Source of the DNA: DATJPR01 sp035506295
GTDB taxonomy: Bacteria; Bacteroidota; Ignavibacteria; UBA10030; UBA6906
DNA: 19,209 nucleotides
Reading direction: 5' to 3'
NCBI GenBank assembly: GCA_035506295.1
Contig: DATJPR010000056.1
Coordinates: 1 to 19,209, forward strand
The position numbers and the translations under genes are program-made. The first letter of the stretch is position 1; every line of letters starts with the position of its first letter. The notes under the pieces were generated by a model. That model searched no databases. It was not told where the DNA came from and saw nothing but the letters and a program-made list of their open reading frames with translations. Below, one piece after another: positions 1 to 8,057 of the stretch.

Positions 1-1455
1 TCGTCGGAGGCGATGATCAAGCTGACCGATATCATTTCGAGCGGAAGCAGACTCTCTTTCGGCGGTTACATCGGGGAGGACGCCTATTCCAATCAGGTCG
101 ACGGGTACGGCTCGCGGCTGAACAACATCTTCTCATGGGGGAATGCACTGCTCGATCTTCGATGGCTGGCGGTCGTCTCGTCCTCAACATTCATCCAGGC
201 ATCGGCGGCCTATTCACGGTACGATCTTGACCTTGACCAGGAAATGTCGGGGGCGGGAGCGATCGGCCTGTCAGGCATTCCACTTTCCTCCACCTTCGGG
301 ATTGAGGACATCAATCTCCGCGCCTACGCCGAGCACTACTATGATATGGAACACACCTTCCGCGCCGGCGTGGAACTGACGAGGCATGCCATGAGAGGGA
401 ACGTCTCTCCATTCTCCACGCAAACGGCGTCATATGCAATCGACGGTTCCCCGTTCTGGGAAGTGGCCGTTCATCTGGAAGACCAATGGAGGCTCTTGCC
501 CGACGTTGCCGTCGAAATCGGTGCGCGAGCAACATCCTTCACCGGAGGGCAGGGGTCGGTGTCTGCCGTCGATCCTCGATTTTCACTCCGCTACTCGCCG
601 GGCGAAGCGACCCAGATCTACGCCTCGTTGAGCGCCGTCAACGAATTTCTCCACCCCTATCGCAACAGCGGAGTGTATCTGCTTTATCCGACGGTGTTCT
701 GGTATCCCTCGGGCAACAGCGTAAAGCCATCCACGTCGCTTCAACTCCGGCTGGGAGCCGAGACGGCTTTGTGGGAGAGCGGGCTTTCGGCCTCCGCCGG
801 CGGATTCTATCGAGTGGTGGAGAACCTCCAGGAGTTCGGACCTGATACGACGGCAACTCACTCCGCGACGCTCGAGGACGAAATCCTGTACGGGACGGGC
901 AAGTCGTATGGATGCGAACTCGCCCTCCGCAAGCGCTCGGGTGACCTTACAGGATCGATCAGCTATATGTTGTCGTGGGGGAGTAACAGAGTCCCCGCGC
1001 TCAATGGCGGCAACCCGTTCCCGCCACATTTCGATCGCAGGCATGAAGTCCAAGTCAGCGCGGCTTATTCTCCCGGAAACGGGTGGGATGTCGGCCTCCT
1101 GGCAGTTCTTGCTATCGAATCCGTCAACCTTCTGAGCGTGCCCGCACCACCCGTTGGTGTGTCTGTCAACGGAAGGGGGATGACGGCGTCCGCAGCCCCG
1201 GGGTGGCTCTTTGATGTCAACGGCGACAAGTATCCGGGATTCCAGCGGCTAGAGATCCAGGTATCGCGCGCGTTTACCATGGCGGAATTGCCGTGCAGTG
1301 CAACCCTGCGCCTGGTAAATGCCTATGGTCTGATCGATCCGTTCGAGTGGCAATTGCAGAACACCGGTGATCTCCGCTCGAAATGGAAAGCAACGCTTCA
1401 GGATCTGAAGCTTTTTCCGCTGTTCCCGACGTTCGGATTGTCAGTACGATTTTGA
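1..1455 (+). CDS. TonB-dependent receptor-like outer membrane beta-barrel protein (5' partial)
   Basis: The reading frame is open from base 1, so the N-terminus (signal peptide, plug domain) lies outside the window; 484 residues are visible. They look like the C-terminal barrel of a TonB-dependent receptor: alternating short amphipathic strands rich in Tyr/Phe/Arg/Gly, such as LRYSPGEATQIYASLS, and a run of strands ending in the terminal Phe (FGLSVRF) typical of BAM-assembled barrels. A region with many Pro and aromatic residues in the middle resembles long extracellular loops. Members of this family import ligands across the outer membrane using TonB-ExbBD energy; the ligand cannot be read from this part. 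The next gene starts 37 bases after the stop, so the two are probably co-transcribed and the lipoprotein may work with this barrel. A non-TonB barrel protein is the main alternative. Confidence 0.8.
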   Translation, partial: SSEAMIKLTDIISSGSRLSFGGYIGEDAYSNQVDGYGSRLNNIFSWGNALLDLRWLAVVSSSTFIQASAAYSRYDLDLDQEMSGAGAIGLSGIPLSSTFGIEDINLRAYAEHYYDMEHTFRAGVELTRHAMRGNVSPFSTQTASYAIDGSPFWEVAVHLEDQWRLLPDVAVEIGARATSFTGGQGSVSAVDPRFSLRYSPGEATQIYASLSAVNEFLHPYRNSGVYLLYPTVFWYPSGNSVKPSTSLQLRLGAETALWESGLSASAGGFYRVVENLQEFGPDTTATHSATLEDEILYGTGKSYGCELALRKRSGDLTGSISYMLSWGSNRVPALNGGNPFPPHFDRRHEVQVSAAYSPGNGWDVGLLAVLAIESVNLLSVPAPPVGVSVNGRGMTASAAPGWLFDVNGDKYPGFQRLEIQVSRAFTMAELPCSATLRLVNAYGLIDPFEWQLQNTGDLRSKWKATLQDLKLFPLFPTFGLSVRF

Positions 1456-1492
1456 GGAGCGAAGAGACGGATTCACATCCAGGAGATCGGTC

Positions 1493-2875
1493 ATGAAACC
1501 GCGCGGAGTACTTATCCTGCTACCACTGATGATGCTTTTCAGCTGTAAGGACGAAATTGTGCAATACCAGGTGCCGAAGGAGTTCACGAATGACCTGTTG
1601 CACGGAGACATTGTCGGAAGGGTCCTCCAGAACAACAGCCGGGCCGTGGTGCTGGTGAGCCAGGTCAGCATCATCGATTCCGTTGTCGTCAGTCCGAACG
1701 ACGGCTCGTTTGCGTTCCGCGATCTCCGCGCAGGGAACTATGACCTCACTGTACGGGCGGACAATTTCAGGATCTACTCGAGGTCCAACCTCGCTGTGCC
1801 CGGAGGTTCCATCGTCTATGCCGGAGATATCGATCTTTCTACCACCCCCGATCTCGTTGATCAGACGTACCCGACAGACAACAGCGAGATCGTCTACAAC
1901 TGGCAGTACGGAAGAATCACGATCTCCATCATGTTCACCCATCCGATGGACAGGCAGAGCGTTGAGCAGGCATTTTCCACCAATCCACCGAGCACCGGAT
2001 TCTTCCTCTGGGGGGATTTCGCGCAGGCGCCGATGACGACACTGTATTCAAGAAATGCATACGGAGATTTTCCGGTCGGAGCGACGATCACGACGTTCAG
2101 CAAAGTCACGTCGCTGACGTATTCCATGGCGCAGAAGGATTCATATACAGACACGCTTTACACGGTCACGCTAGCGACGACTGCACACGACACGTCGGGC
2201 AATCCGCTCAGATTTCCGCTCCGGTTCAGCTTCCGCACGGTGCAATCGAGCGTGACGCTGAATGGCATACAGACGAGTCCGGCGGATGGCGATATCAATG
2301 TCAATCCGCTCAACAACCGTTCGATCGATATCACGTTTCCGCGAAGGATGGACCAATCAAGCACCGAGCGCGCGACGACGATACAGCCGCCGCTGAACAA
2401 GACATTCCTCTGGCCCGCGGGGAACGTGCTCAGGATCTACACCGGCGGACCGTTCATGTCTGACACCACGATCAGCGTCGCCATTGCGGGCACGGCAATG
2501 GATCTGGACGGCAACCCGCTCGGTCAGCCGTTCACGTTTTCATTCCGCGTTGCACCGTTCCAGGTGACCTCCACGTATCCTGCCAATGCAGATCTCTTTG
2601 TCAGTCAGACGCAGCAGATCAGCATCAATTTTAACAACTACCTTCCGTTGAGCTCCGGCCAGGCGGCGTTTTCGATTTCGCCATCCGTGGACGGGACGGT
2701 GACCTACGGAGGATACGCGCCGTACACCGATCCAAGTCAGATTGTGTTCACGCCGGCCGGTGCGTTTCAATCGAATACGAAATACACCGTCAAGATAAGC
2801 ACGGGCGCCCAGGACATGTTTGGCGTGTCATTGCGTGCTCCGTACACATTCTCCTTTGTAACGAGGCCAAACTGA
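1493..2875 (+). CDS. Lipoprotein with N-terminal regulatory-type beta domain and three Big_5 (SbsA Ig-like) domains
   Basis: 460 residues. A lipoprotein signal runs to the lipobox LFSC (lipid Cys18). Residues about 38-95 resemble a carboxypeptidase-regulatory-like domain (GRVLQNNSRAVVLVSQ, then DGSFAFRDLRAGNYDLTV). Three Ig-like domains of the Big_5 kind follow, at about 113-250, 254-352 and 354-458. Each opens with a P(T/A)D- or PANAD-type motif, the first two then have a strand with a MDRQS or MDQSS 'extreme value' motif, and each ends in a FSFR/FSFV strand. The start is supported by the purine-rich CAGGAGA about 8 bases upstream and by the signal peptide. It probably sits on the outer membrane as a surface adhesion or scaffold protein and follows the receptor gene by 37 bases, suggesting one transcript. 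No catalytic motif is visible; the exact role is unknown. Confidence 0.82.
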   Translation: MKPRGVLILLPLMMLFSCKDEIVQYQVPKEFTNDLLHGDIVGRVLQNNSRAVVLVSQVSIIDSVVVSPNDGSFAFRDLRAGNYDLTVRADNFRIYSRSNLAVPGGSIVYAGDIDLSTTPDLVDQTYPTDNSEIVYNWQYGRITISIMFTHPMDRQSVEQAFSTNPPSTGFFLWGDFAQAPMTTLYSRNAYGDFPVGATITTFSKVTSLTYSMAQKDSYTDTLYTVTLATTAHDTSGNPLRFPLRFSFRTVQSSVTLNGIQTSPADGDINVNPLNNRSIDITFPRRMDQSSTERATTIQPPLNKTFLWPAGNVLRIYTGGPFMSDTTISVAIAGTAMDLDGNPLGQPFTFSFRVAPFQVTSTYPANADLFVSQTQQISINFNNYLPLSSGQAAFSISPSVDGTVTYGGYAPYTDPSQIVFTPAGAFQSNTKYTVKISTGAQDMFGVSLRAPYTFSFVTRPN

Positions 2876-2949
2876 AGGGTCCTCGGGGCCGGTCCCAACA
2901 GCGCAAATACAGAAAATCGCATCGTGAACTTCTTCAAAAGAGGAAACAT

Positions 2950-4203
2950 ATGACACACGGTGTTCTTCGTAGTCTCTCGATGGGGCTCGCATGCCTGGCC
3001 TTGAGTTGTTCCGATCTGGGCACCAACGCCCCGGGTTCATCAACCCATCCCATCCCACCGCTTTCGGGAGTCGAGCAGGCGGTGGCAAATTCCTCGAACG
3101 CTTTCGGGCTCAATCTCTTTCGCGAGCTCGACAAGGCGTCGAATGGCGAGGACCTGATGGTATCGCCCCTCAGCGTTTCCATGGCTCTCGGGATGACCCT
3201 GAACGGTGCGGAAGGATCAACCCGGGACGCGATGGAGCAGACGTTGGGATTCACCGGCATGGGGAGCGACCAGATCAACGGAACATATGCGGGGCTCATC
3301 AGTTCGCTGACGACTGCCGATCCGACCGTGAAGATGGAGATCGGGAACTCGATCTGGTACCGTCCGTCACTGCAGGTTGAACAAGCCTTCAAGGACGTCA
3401 ACATCTCGTTCTTCAATGCTCAGATCCGCAGCATCGATTTCTCCAGCCCCGCGGCGGCGGGAATCATCAACGGGTGGGTGAGCGACGCTACGCACGGCAA
3501 GATTCCCTCGATTGTCCCGGACCCCGTGCCTTCCGACATCGTGATGTACCTCATCAACGCAGTATACTTCAAGGGGAGTTGGACGCACCGGTTTGATTCG
3601 ACGCTGACGTACGATGGAATATTTCACCTGACAGACGGCGGAACGGTGCCGGCCCGATTGATGATGACGACCGACTCCCTGCCGTATGTTCAAAGCAATG
3701 GCCTGCAGGTGGTGGACCTGCCGTATGGGAGTGAGGGTTTCAGCATGACGCTTCTGCTGCCGCCATCAGGGACGAGCATAGACGCGTTTGTCTCCAGCCT
3801 CACATCGGAGAAGTGGGAGAGCCTGGTTGGCCAGATGATGCAGACGCAAGTGCGGGTCTTGCTGCCGAAATTCAAGCTGTCCTATTTCGCCAATCTGAAC
3901 GCCACGCTTTCGAACCTTGGCATGGGCATCGCGTTCACCGACGGAGCGAATTTCACAGGGATCGACCGACGGGGATCGCTCGCGATCAGCGAAGTCCTCC
4001 ACAAATCCTTCATCCAGGTCGACGAAGAGGGAACGGAAGCCGCGGCGGTCACCTCCGTCGGTATTCGCGCGACGGCGGTCGAAGGAGGCGCGACAATCCC
4101 TGTAGTCCTTCTGGATCGACCCTTCATCTATGTGATCCGTGAGCGAACGACAGGGGTCATCCTGTTTGTCGGGAAACTGGCGGAACCGAAGTGGGTGGAA
4201 TAA
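2950..4203 (+). CDS. Serpin-family peptidase inhibitor lipoprotein
   Basis: 417 residues: a lipoprotein signal ending in LALSC (lipid Cys20), a short Pro/Ser linker, then a full-length serpin fold (about residues 45-417, near the family norm of 370). Diagnostic stretches are the helix region LMVSPLSVSMALGMTLNGA, the hinge EEGTEAAAV (359-367) and the C-terminal serpin signature around DRPFIYVIRERTTGVILFVG (389-408). The hinge has small residues at P12-P9, as required for loop insertion, so the protein should be an inhibitory serpin that traps serine or cysteine peptidases by a suicide mechanism. By the usual 17-residue rule P1 falls near Thr375; Arg373 is close and the loop is about five residues longer than in alpha-1-antitrypsin, so the exact scissile bond is uncertain. 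The start has a good AAAGAGGA ribosome site. It is followed 22 bases later by another probable inhibitor and then by a C25 peptidase. Confidence 0.95.
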   Translation: MTHGVLRSLSMGLACLALSCSDLGTNAPGSSTHPIPPLSGVEQAVANSSNAFGLNLFRELDKASNGEDLMVSPLSVSMALGMTLNGAEGSTRDAMEQTLGFTGMGSDQINGTYAGLISSLTTADPTVKMEIGNSIWYRPSLQVEQAFKDVNISFFNAQIRSIDFSSPAAAGIINGWVSDATHGKIPSIVPDPVPSDIVMYLINAVYFKGSWTHRFDSTLTYDGIFHLTDGGTVPARLMMTTDSLPYVQSNGLQVVDLPYGSEGFSMTLLLPPSGTSIDAFVSSLTSEKWESLVGQMMQTQVRVLLPKFKLSYFANLNATLSNLGMGIAFTDGANFTGIDRRGSLAISEVLHKSFIQVDEEGTEAAAVTSVGIRATAVEGGATIPVVLLDRPFIYVIRERTTGVILFVGKLAEPKWVE

Positions 4204-4225
4204 CGTCAAGCTGGAGATCGACGAA

Positions 4226-5533
4226 ATGAGAAAGCGGATTGGCATTCTGCCTCTGGTGCTGGCGGCGTCTTTGTTTTCGTGTCGCGAAAGCCAGTCGGTG
4301 GACGGTCCCGGCAACGATCTGACGATCGGCAGCTACAGTCTCGAATATGTCAAGTCGGGCGGGTTTACCGGGGGGATACATGTCCGGATGACTGTCTCTT
4401 CGACTGGCGACGTCGTTCTCACATCGGCCTCACCGACCATTGCAGGCGCTCTCACCGCCTCCGAACAGTCCCGGCTCGCCACACTCGGGTCTGAGATCTG
4501 GAGCCAGCCGGATACGCTGCGGGGTGGATGCATTGATGACTTCCACTTTCTGATCCAGTGGACCGACCCCCGAGGGACGAAGACCATAAGTGCCGATGGG
4601 TGTAGCCTCACACTGAACAACGGCACAGATCACGCGGCAATTCTCGGGCTCGTTCAGATCCTCGACAGTATCGCGAGTCGCGTGTTCCAGGAAGGGGCGA
4701 CTTGGAGGGGGATGGAGGCCTTCTTTTCCATTGACGATTCCAGCTACGCCCTTGGCCATCCGATTACGCTGAAGTACGCATTGACAAACCCAACGGCGAG
4801 GGTACGGTCCATCTTCTTTCCTCATGCGGAACAGTACTGGTTCACCGTATCGAAAGACAATTTTCCAAGCTTCTACTACACTGTTCCTTCATTTGCGTCC
4901 TACCCAGATTCAACGCCGATGTCATCGATCGTCCTCGCACCCGGGCAGGAGAAGGACCTGGTATACGCCTGGGATCAATCGGTGATTGATTCGAAGGGTA
5001 TACCCGGAACGCTTGGGGTTGGAAGCTACCGGATCCAGATGGGCCTTCTTGCGGGTGATTTTGGAGCGCAGTACGCAGCCTTCGACGTCTACGATGCTTC
5101 GATCCCGATCAAAGGCAGGATCGTTCCTGATTACGCTGATGAGTACTCTACGTCGTCGCAGTATACATTTCAACTCGAGGTGACAAATTGGACGAGCACG
5201 CCCATTACGCTGCACTTTCCCGGGAGCCAGAAGATTGCCCTCGAAGTATGGGATCTGAATTCTGACCCGCCCACAACCCTTCTCTATAATAGTCCTGTTG
5301 TAGAGTCGGGTCCGGCAGAAGCGCTGACACTTCCGTCGCACGCGACATTTTCGTTCACTGAAACAGTGAATAAGCACTCGATGAACCTGCTATCCTATTG
5401 GGTGCTTGCGAAGATGCATCTGCTTGCCTCGGATTTCGCATTCGAGTGTGATGGCCAGCTCGCTATATCGCGATTCCAGGAATCGAGCGTGAATCAGCAA
5501 GCCTCTGTTGACCATGAAAGAGACCGGCCTTGA
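4226..5533 (+). CDS. Lipoprotein with emfourin-like N-terminal domain and two BsuPI-like domains (putative peptidase inhibitor)
   Basis: 435 residues from this start, chosen because it gives a lipoprotein signal (lipobox LFSC, Cys19) and has TGGAGA upstream; the frame stays open back to 4139 inside the serpin, but that extension would bury the signal. Residues about 36-150 carry SGGFTGG (44-50) followed by a strand-rich region with LTASEQSRLATL and DDFHFLIQW, resembling emfourin, the small inhibitor of protealysin-type metallopeptidases. Residues about 163-292 (LKYALTNPTARV, LAPGQEKDLVYAWD, VGSYRIQMGLL) and 293-425 (LEVTNWTSTPITLHFPGSQK) look like two BsuPI domains, the fold of the Bacillus intracellular proteinase inhibitor; the second is more degenerate. 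Both assignments are made by eye and the inhibitory function is inference, supported by the serpin 22 bases upstream and the C25 peptidase 83 bases downstream. Confidence 0.75.
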   Translation: MRKRIGILPLVLAASLFSCRESQSVDGPGNDLTIGSYSLEYVKSGGFTGGIHVRMTVSSTGDVVLTSASPTIAGALTASEQSRLATLGSEIWSQPDTLRGGCIDDFHFLIQWTDPRGTKTISADGCSLTLNNGTDHAAILGLVQILDSIASRVFQEGATWRGMEAFFSIDDSSYALGHPITLKYALTNPTARVRSIFFPHAEQYWFTVSKDNFPSFYYTVPSFASYPDSTPMSSIVLAPGQEKDLVYAWDQSVIDSKGIPGTLGVGSYRIQMGLLAGDFGAQYAAFDVYDASIPIKGRIVPDYADEYSTSSQYTFQLEVTNWTSTPITLHFPGSQKIALEVWDLNSDPPTTLLYNSPVVESGPAEALTLPSHATFSFTETVNKHSMNLLSYWVLAKMHLLASDFAFECDGQLAISRFQESSVNQQASVDHERDRP

Positions 5534-5616
5534 CAAAGTGATGCTGATTCCGGTGATTGCTACTACCGAAGATCAGGCCTTCCCCCTCATAGCTTCGCCA
5601 CTCGGCGCTGATACAC

Positions 5617-7050
5617 ATGCGGAAGTCGGTGAGGATTATCTGTTTCTTCTGCATTGCGTTCTGGACTGCGCATCTTGCTGCACAGCCCCTGACCAGCCAC
5701 GATAATCGCGCCGACTATGTCATCATCGCCCCGGCGCAGTTTCTTTCTCCTGCCCGGACGCTCGCTTCACACCGCCAATCCCTCGATGGTCTCGCCGCGA
5801 AGGTTGTCCTGTTTGATTCAGTTCTCGAGATCTTCGGCAAATCGACGACTCCGGATTCCGCCCTCCGGGAATTCATCCGGTTTACGCTGCAACAATGGCA
5901 GCCCCCGAGCTCGAAGTATTTTGTGCTCCTCGGCAATGTGAACACGATTCCATCTCATCGGGAAGCTGAGGATCTCATTCCAGTTGCGATTGCCGGCTAC
6001 GACAGCCTTTCGGTGGATGGCTGGTTCGTAGAGCCTTCCTCGCCGCAATCGGACGGGGTTCAGGCATCTGCAGTGGTCGGCCGGTTCCCCGGCTGGGACT
6101 CGGCGGCGATAGCCACGATGGTCACCAAGCAGATTGCGTACGATGCCGTCGAAGACGGCGAGTGGATGGCAGAGAGTCTGGGACTCGCGGATCATGACAC
6201 TGCAGCGCCGGGATTGTTCGAACTCGGCCTTCGACAGATGCAGAGCATTCTTGCTCGGGATTGGAACGATACGGTTTGCGTGCACATCGATACCGCATCT
6301 CCGCAGCATCTGTCCGCAGACGAGTTCAGGCAGCATTGGAACGAGGGAATATCGATCTTCGTCTACAGTGGCCACGCGAATCCTTACACCCTTTCAGCTG
6401 CGAGATATTTCACTCTGCCGAGTGTAGATTCCCTCGACAATGGGGTTCGTCTCCCGGTGTGTTTCTTTGGGGCGTGCAACCTGAGATTCGACGAACAGAA
6501 TCCTCCCACGATTTCAACGCACCTTCTCGATTGCCAAAGGGGAGGAGCCGTCGCCTGTGTCGTTTCGACCGGGGAGAACTACTACTCACGGATCACGGCG
6601 TTTTATACTTCGTTGTTCGAAGCTCTCGCGGGTGATCCCCCAACCACCGCAGGTGAGGCATTCCGCCTCGCAAAGAACGCAAATACCGATCCCATCATTC
6701 GACGGATGTCGTTCCTGGGCGATCCAGCCGTCCGTATCAAGAGAAGCGCTTCGGTGGCAGCTCTTTTCCCCCCAAAAGGCCTTCCCAACAAGGACCAGCT
6801 TGATCAAAATTATCCGAATCCGTTTAATCCAACAACAAGGATTCGGTATCTAATAGCACGGGATGGTATGGTTAACCTTGCCGTTTATGATATGATTGGG
6901 CAGAAGGTTGCAGTGCTTGTGGATGAGAAGCAGGCCGCCGGAAGCCACGAGGCAAATTTCGAGGGTCGAGGGCTCGCATCCGGTGTGTACTTTTGCCAGC
7001 TTGCCGTCGGAAACCATCGGTTGGCCCGCGCCATGATCCTTGTGAAGTGA
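5617..7050 (+). CDS. C25 (gingipain-family) cysteine peptidase with T9SS C-terminal sorting domain
   Basis: 477 residues. A Sec signal peptide (cleavage near LAA|Q at residue 22) leads to a caspase-like C25 domain: YVIIAP at the start, KYFVLLGN, a strand with catalytic His253 in YSGHAN, and catalytic Cys287 in FFGACNLRFD, followed by the gingipain-typical GGAVACVVSTG and FLGDPAVRI. Both catalytic residues are present, so it should be active. From about residue 393 a sorting domain follows (QNYPNPFNPTT at 397-407, then NLAVYDMIGQ, GVYFCQLAVG and a basic end), directing export by type IX secretion and attachment to the surface or release. No long pro-domain is visible between signal and catalytic domain, unlike gingipains RgpB or Kgp, so the zymogen form may differ. 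It probably shares a transcript with the two inhibitor-like genes upstream. Specificity for Arg, Lys or other residues cannot be read. Confidence 0.9.
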   Translation: MRKSVRIICFFCIAFWTAHLAAQPLTSHDNRADYVIIAPAQFLSPARTLASHRQSLDGLAAKVVLFDSVLEIFGKSTTPDSALREFIRFTLQQWQPPSSKYFVLLGNVNTIPSHREAEDLIPVAIAGYDSLSVDGWFVEPSSPQSDGVQASAVVGRFPGWDSAAIATMVTKQIAYDAVEDGEWMAESLGLADHDTAAPGLFELGLRQMQSILARDWNDTVCVHIDTASPQHLSADEFRQHWNEGISIFVYSGHANPYTLSAARYFTLPSVDSLDNGVRLPVCFFGACNLRFDEQNPPTISTHLLDCQRGGAVACVVSTGENYYSRITAFYTSLFEALAGDPPTTAGEAFRLAKNANTDPIIRRMSFLGDPAVRIKRSASVAALFPPKGLPNKDQLDQNYPNPFNPTTRIRYLIARDGMVNLAVYDMIGQKVAVLVDEKQAAGSHEANFEGRGLASGVYFCQLAVGNHRLARAMILVK

Positions 7051-7142
7051 ATTGCGTCTTTTCGTGTGACGCGGCTCCGCAACTGAATTTGCGGCGTTCG
7101 AGGGAGGGAATTTTCACAACCGGGCTATTTCCCCAGGAAGGG
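7051..7142. other. Intergenic stretch with two small hairpins after the C25 peptidase gene
   Basis: Two short inverted repeats lie just after the stop codon: GCGTC (7054-7058) with GACGC (7068-7072), and CCGCAA (7077-7082) with TTGCGG (7089-7094), the latter with a 6-base loop. Neither is followed by a convincing T-run, so intrinsic termination is only a weak possibility. Nothing else is recognisable here. Confidence 0.3.
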
Positions 7143-7190
7143 GGTCAACGGGGCATGGGTGGAACAAACGTCACTTGCCCGACGTTGACC
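7143..7190 (+). promoter_or_regulatory. Long stem-loop just upstream of a lipoprotein start
   Basis: GGTCAACG (7143-7150) plus GGGCA (7151-7155) pair perfectly with TGCCC (7176-7180) and CGTTGACC (7183-7190), giving 13 base pairs with a single 2-base bulge (7181-7182) and a 20-base loop. The stem ends eight bases before the ATG at 7198, where a ribosome site would be expected; no clear Shine-Dalgarno sequence is seen outside it. No T-run follows, so a terminator is less likely than a leader structure that affects translation or a binding site for a dimeric protein. Function is inference. Confidence 0.5.
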
Positions 7191-7197
7191 AATTGAT

Positions 7198-8043
7198 ATG
7201 AGACAACTATTAAGTGCAAGTCTGATCCTGCTGGCGGTGATCGCACTCTCCTGCAGCCAGGGGTCCGTTCCGAACGGACCTCCGCCGGCAACACAAACCC
7301 CGGTCGGGCACGCTGGTCCGTTGTCCGTTGTCGGGTATGGCGAAACGCTTGACTCATCATACTACAAAGTCTGGTCGGACAACACCTGGGAGGAATATTC
7401 CGGCGACACCATGATCAATGGGATCGTATACACGATCATCATGGACAACAGCGGATATGAAAATTTCTACAGTCCGGCCGGATACGCGGGCTTCGGTCAG
7501 TACGGCTCGAGCCCCATCCTGTTTGATTCCGTTCTCGCATCGGTCCCCGACACCATGGTCGTAGGAACGACGTACACGGCGCAGACGACGTTTATGTATC
7601 AGGGGTCGAGCAATGTTCTCATTGACCAGGAGACGTTGGTAGACTCAGGCACGGTGACGGTGCCTTTCGGGACTTTCACCAATTGCAGGGTGATGTCGTC
7701 GGTCGGGGCGATCAACGGCGTGCTCCAGTACGCCACCGTGTATTGGCTGGCACAAGGGCCGTCGGACATCGCGCGCGAGTACAGCACAGCGTACGGGCCA
7801 TATGACATTCAGATGTCGTATGGCGAAGTAAACGGGATAGAGTGGGGGGTACCTTCGAGCGCACTTGCGCGGAGGGTTCCGGGAGCTGCCGGAGAAGCGC
7901 CGAACATGATACTGCGTGCCCCGAACGGATCCCTGAGATCTCCGGGCACTATGCAGTCCATCGCTCCCGGCATAATCAGAGGCATCATGACTTCGAGGAT
8001 GCTTCGAACCGCTCATCCGCTGATGAACGTTCGCCGTCCATGA
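7198..8043 (+). CDS. Lipoprotein of unknown function
   Basis: 281 residues with a clear lipoprotein signal, lipobox IALSC (Cys19), then a Pro-rich linker. The core (about 35-220) is strand-rich, with DSVLASVPDTMVVGTTYTAQ and GTVTVPFGTFTNC followed by VYWLAQGPSDIAREY. The pattern VPxGTFxNC, then a strand and YWLAxG, recurs in secreted proteins of Bacteroidota and relatives whose function is unknown, and recalls DUF3108-like beta-sandwiches; I do not assign a family. The last 60 residues differ: they lack the beta pattern and are rich in Arg, Pro, Met and Ala, as in a disordered tail. The gene stands alone between the C25 peptidase gene and the tRNA, behind the hairpin at 7143-7190. The start is set by the signal peptide, since no ribosome site is evident. 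Confidence 0.72.
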   Translation: MRQLLSASLILLAVIALSCSQGSVPNGPPPATQTPVGHAGPLSVVGYGETLDSSYYKVWSDNTWEEYSGDTMINGIVYTIIMDNSGYENFYSPAGYAGFGQYGSSPILFDSVLASVPDTMVVGTTYTAQTTFMYQGSSNVLIDQETLVDSGTVTVPFGTFTNCRVMSSVGAINGVLQYATVYWLAQGPSDIAREYSTAYGPYDIQMSYGEVNGIEWGVPSSALARRVPGAAGEAPNMILRAPNGSLRSPGTMQSIAPGIIRGIMTSRMLRTAHPLMNVRRP

Positions 8044-8057
8044 GACTCCGGGTCTTC

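Noticed and set aside
1..2875. SusC/SusD-type polysaccharide utilisation pair
   Set aside because: The lipoprotein has Ig-like domains and not the helical TPR-like SusD fold, and no glycoside hydrolase is nearby.
7185..7213. TTGACC-N17-TATTAA promoter-like match
   Set aside because: It overlaps the hairpin and the start codon of the lipoprotein, so it could not drive that gene, and no other gene start follows.
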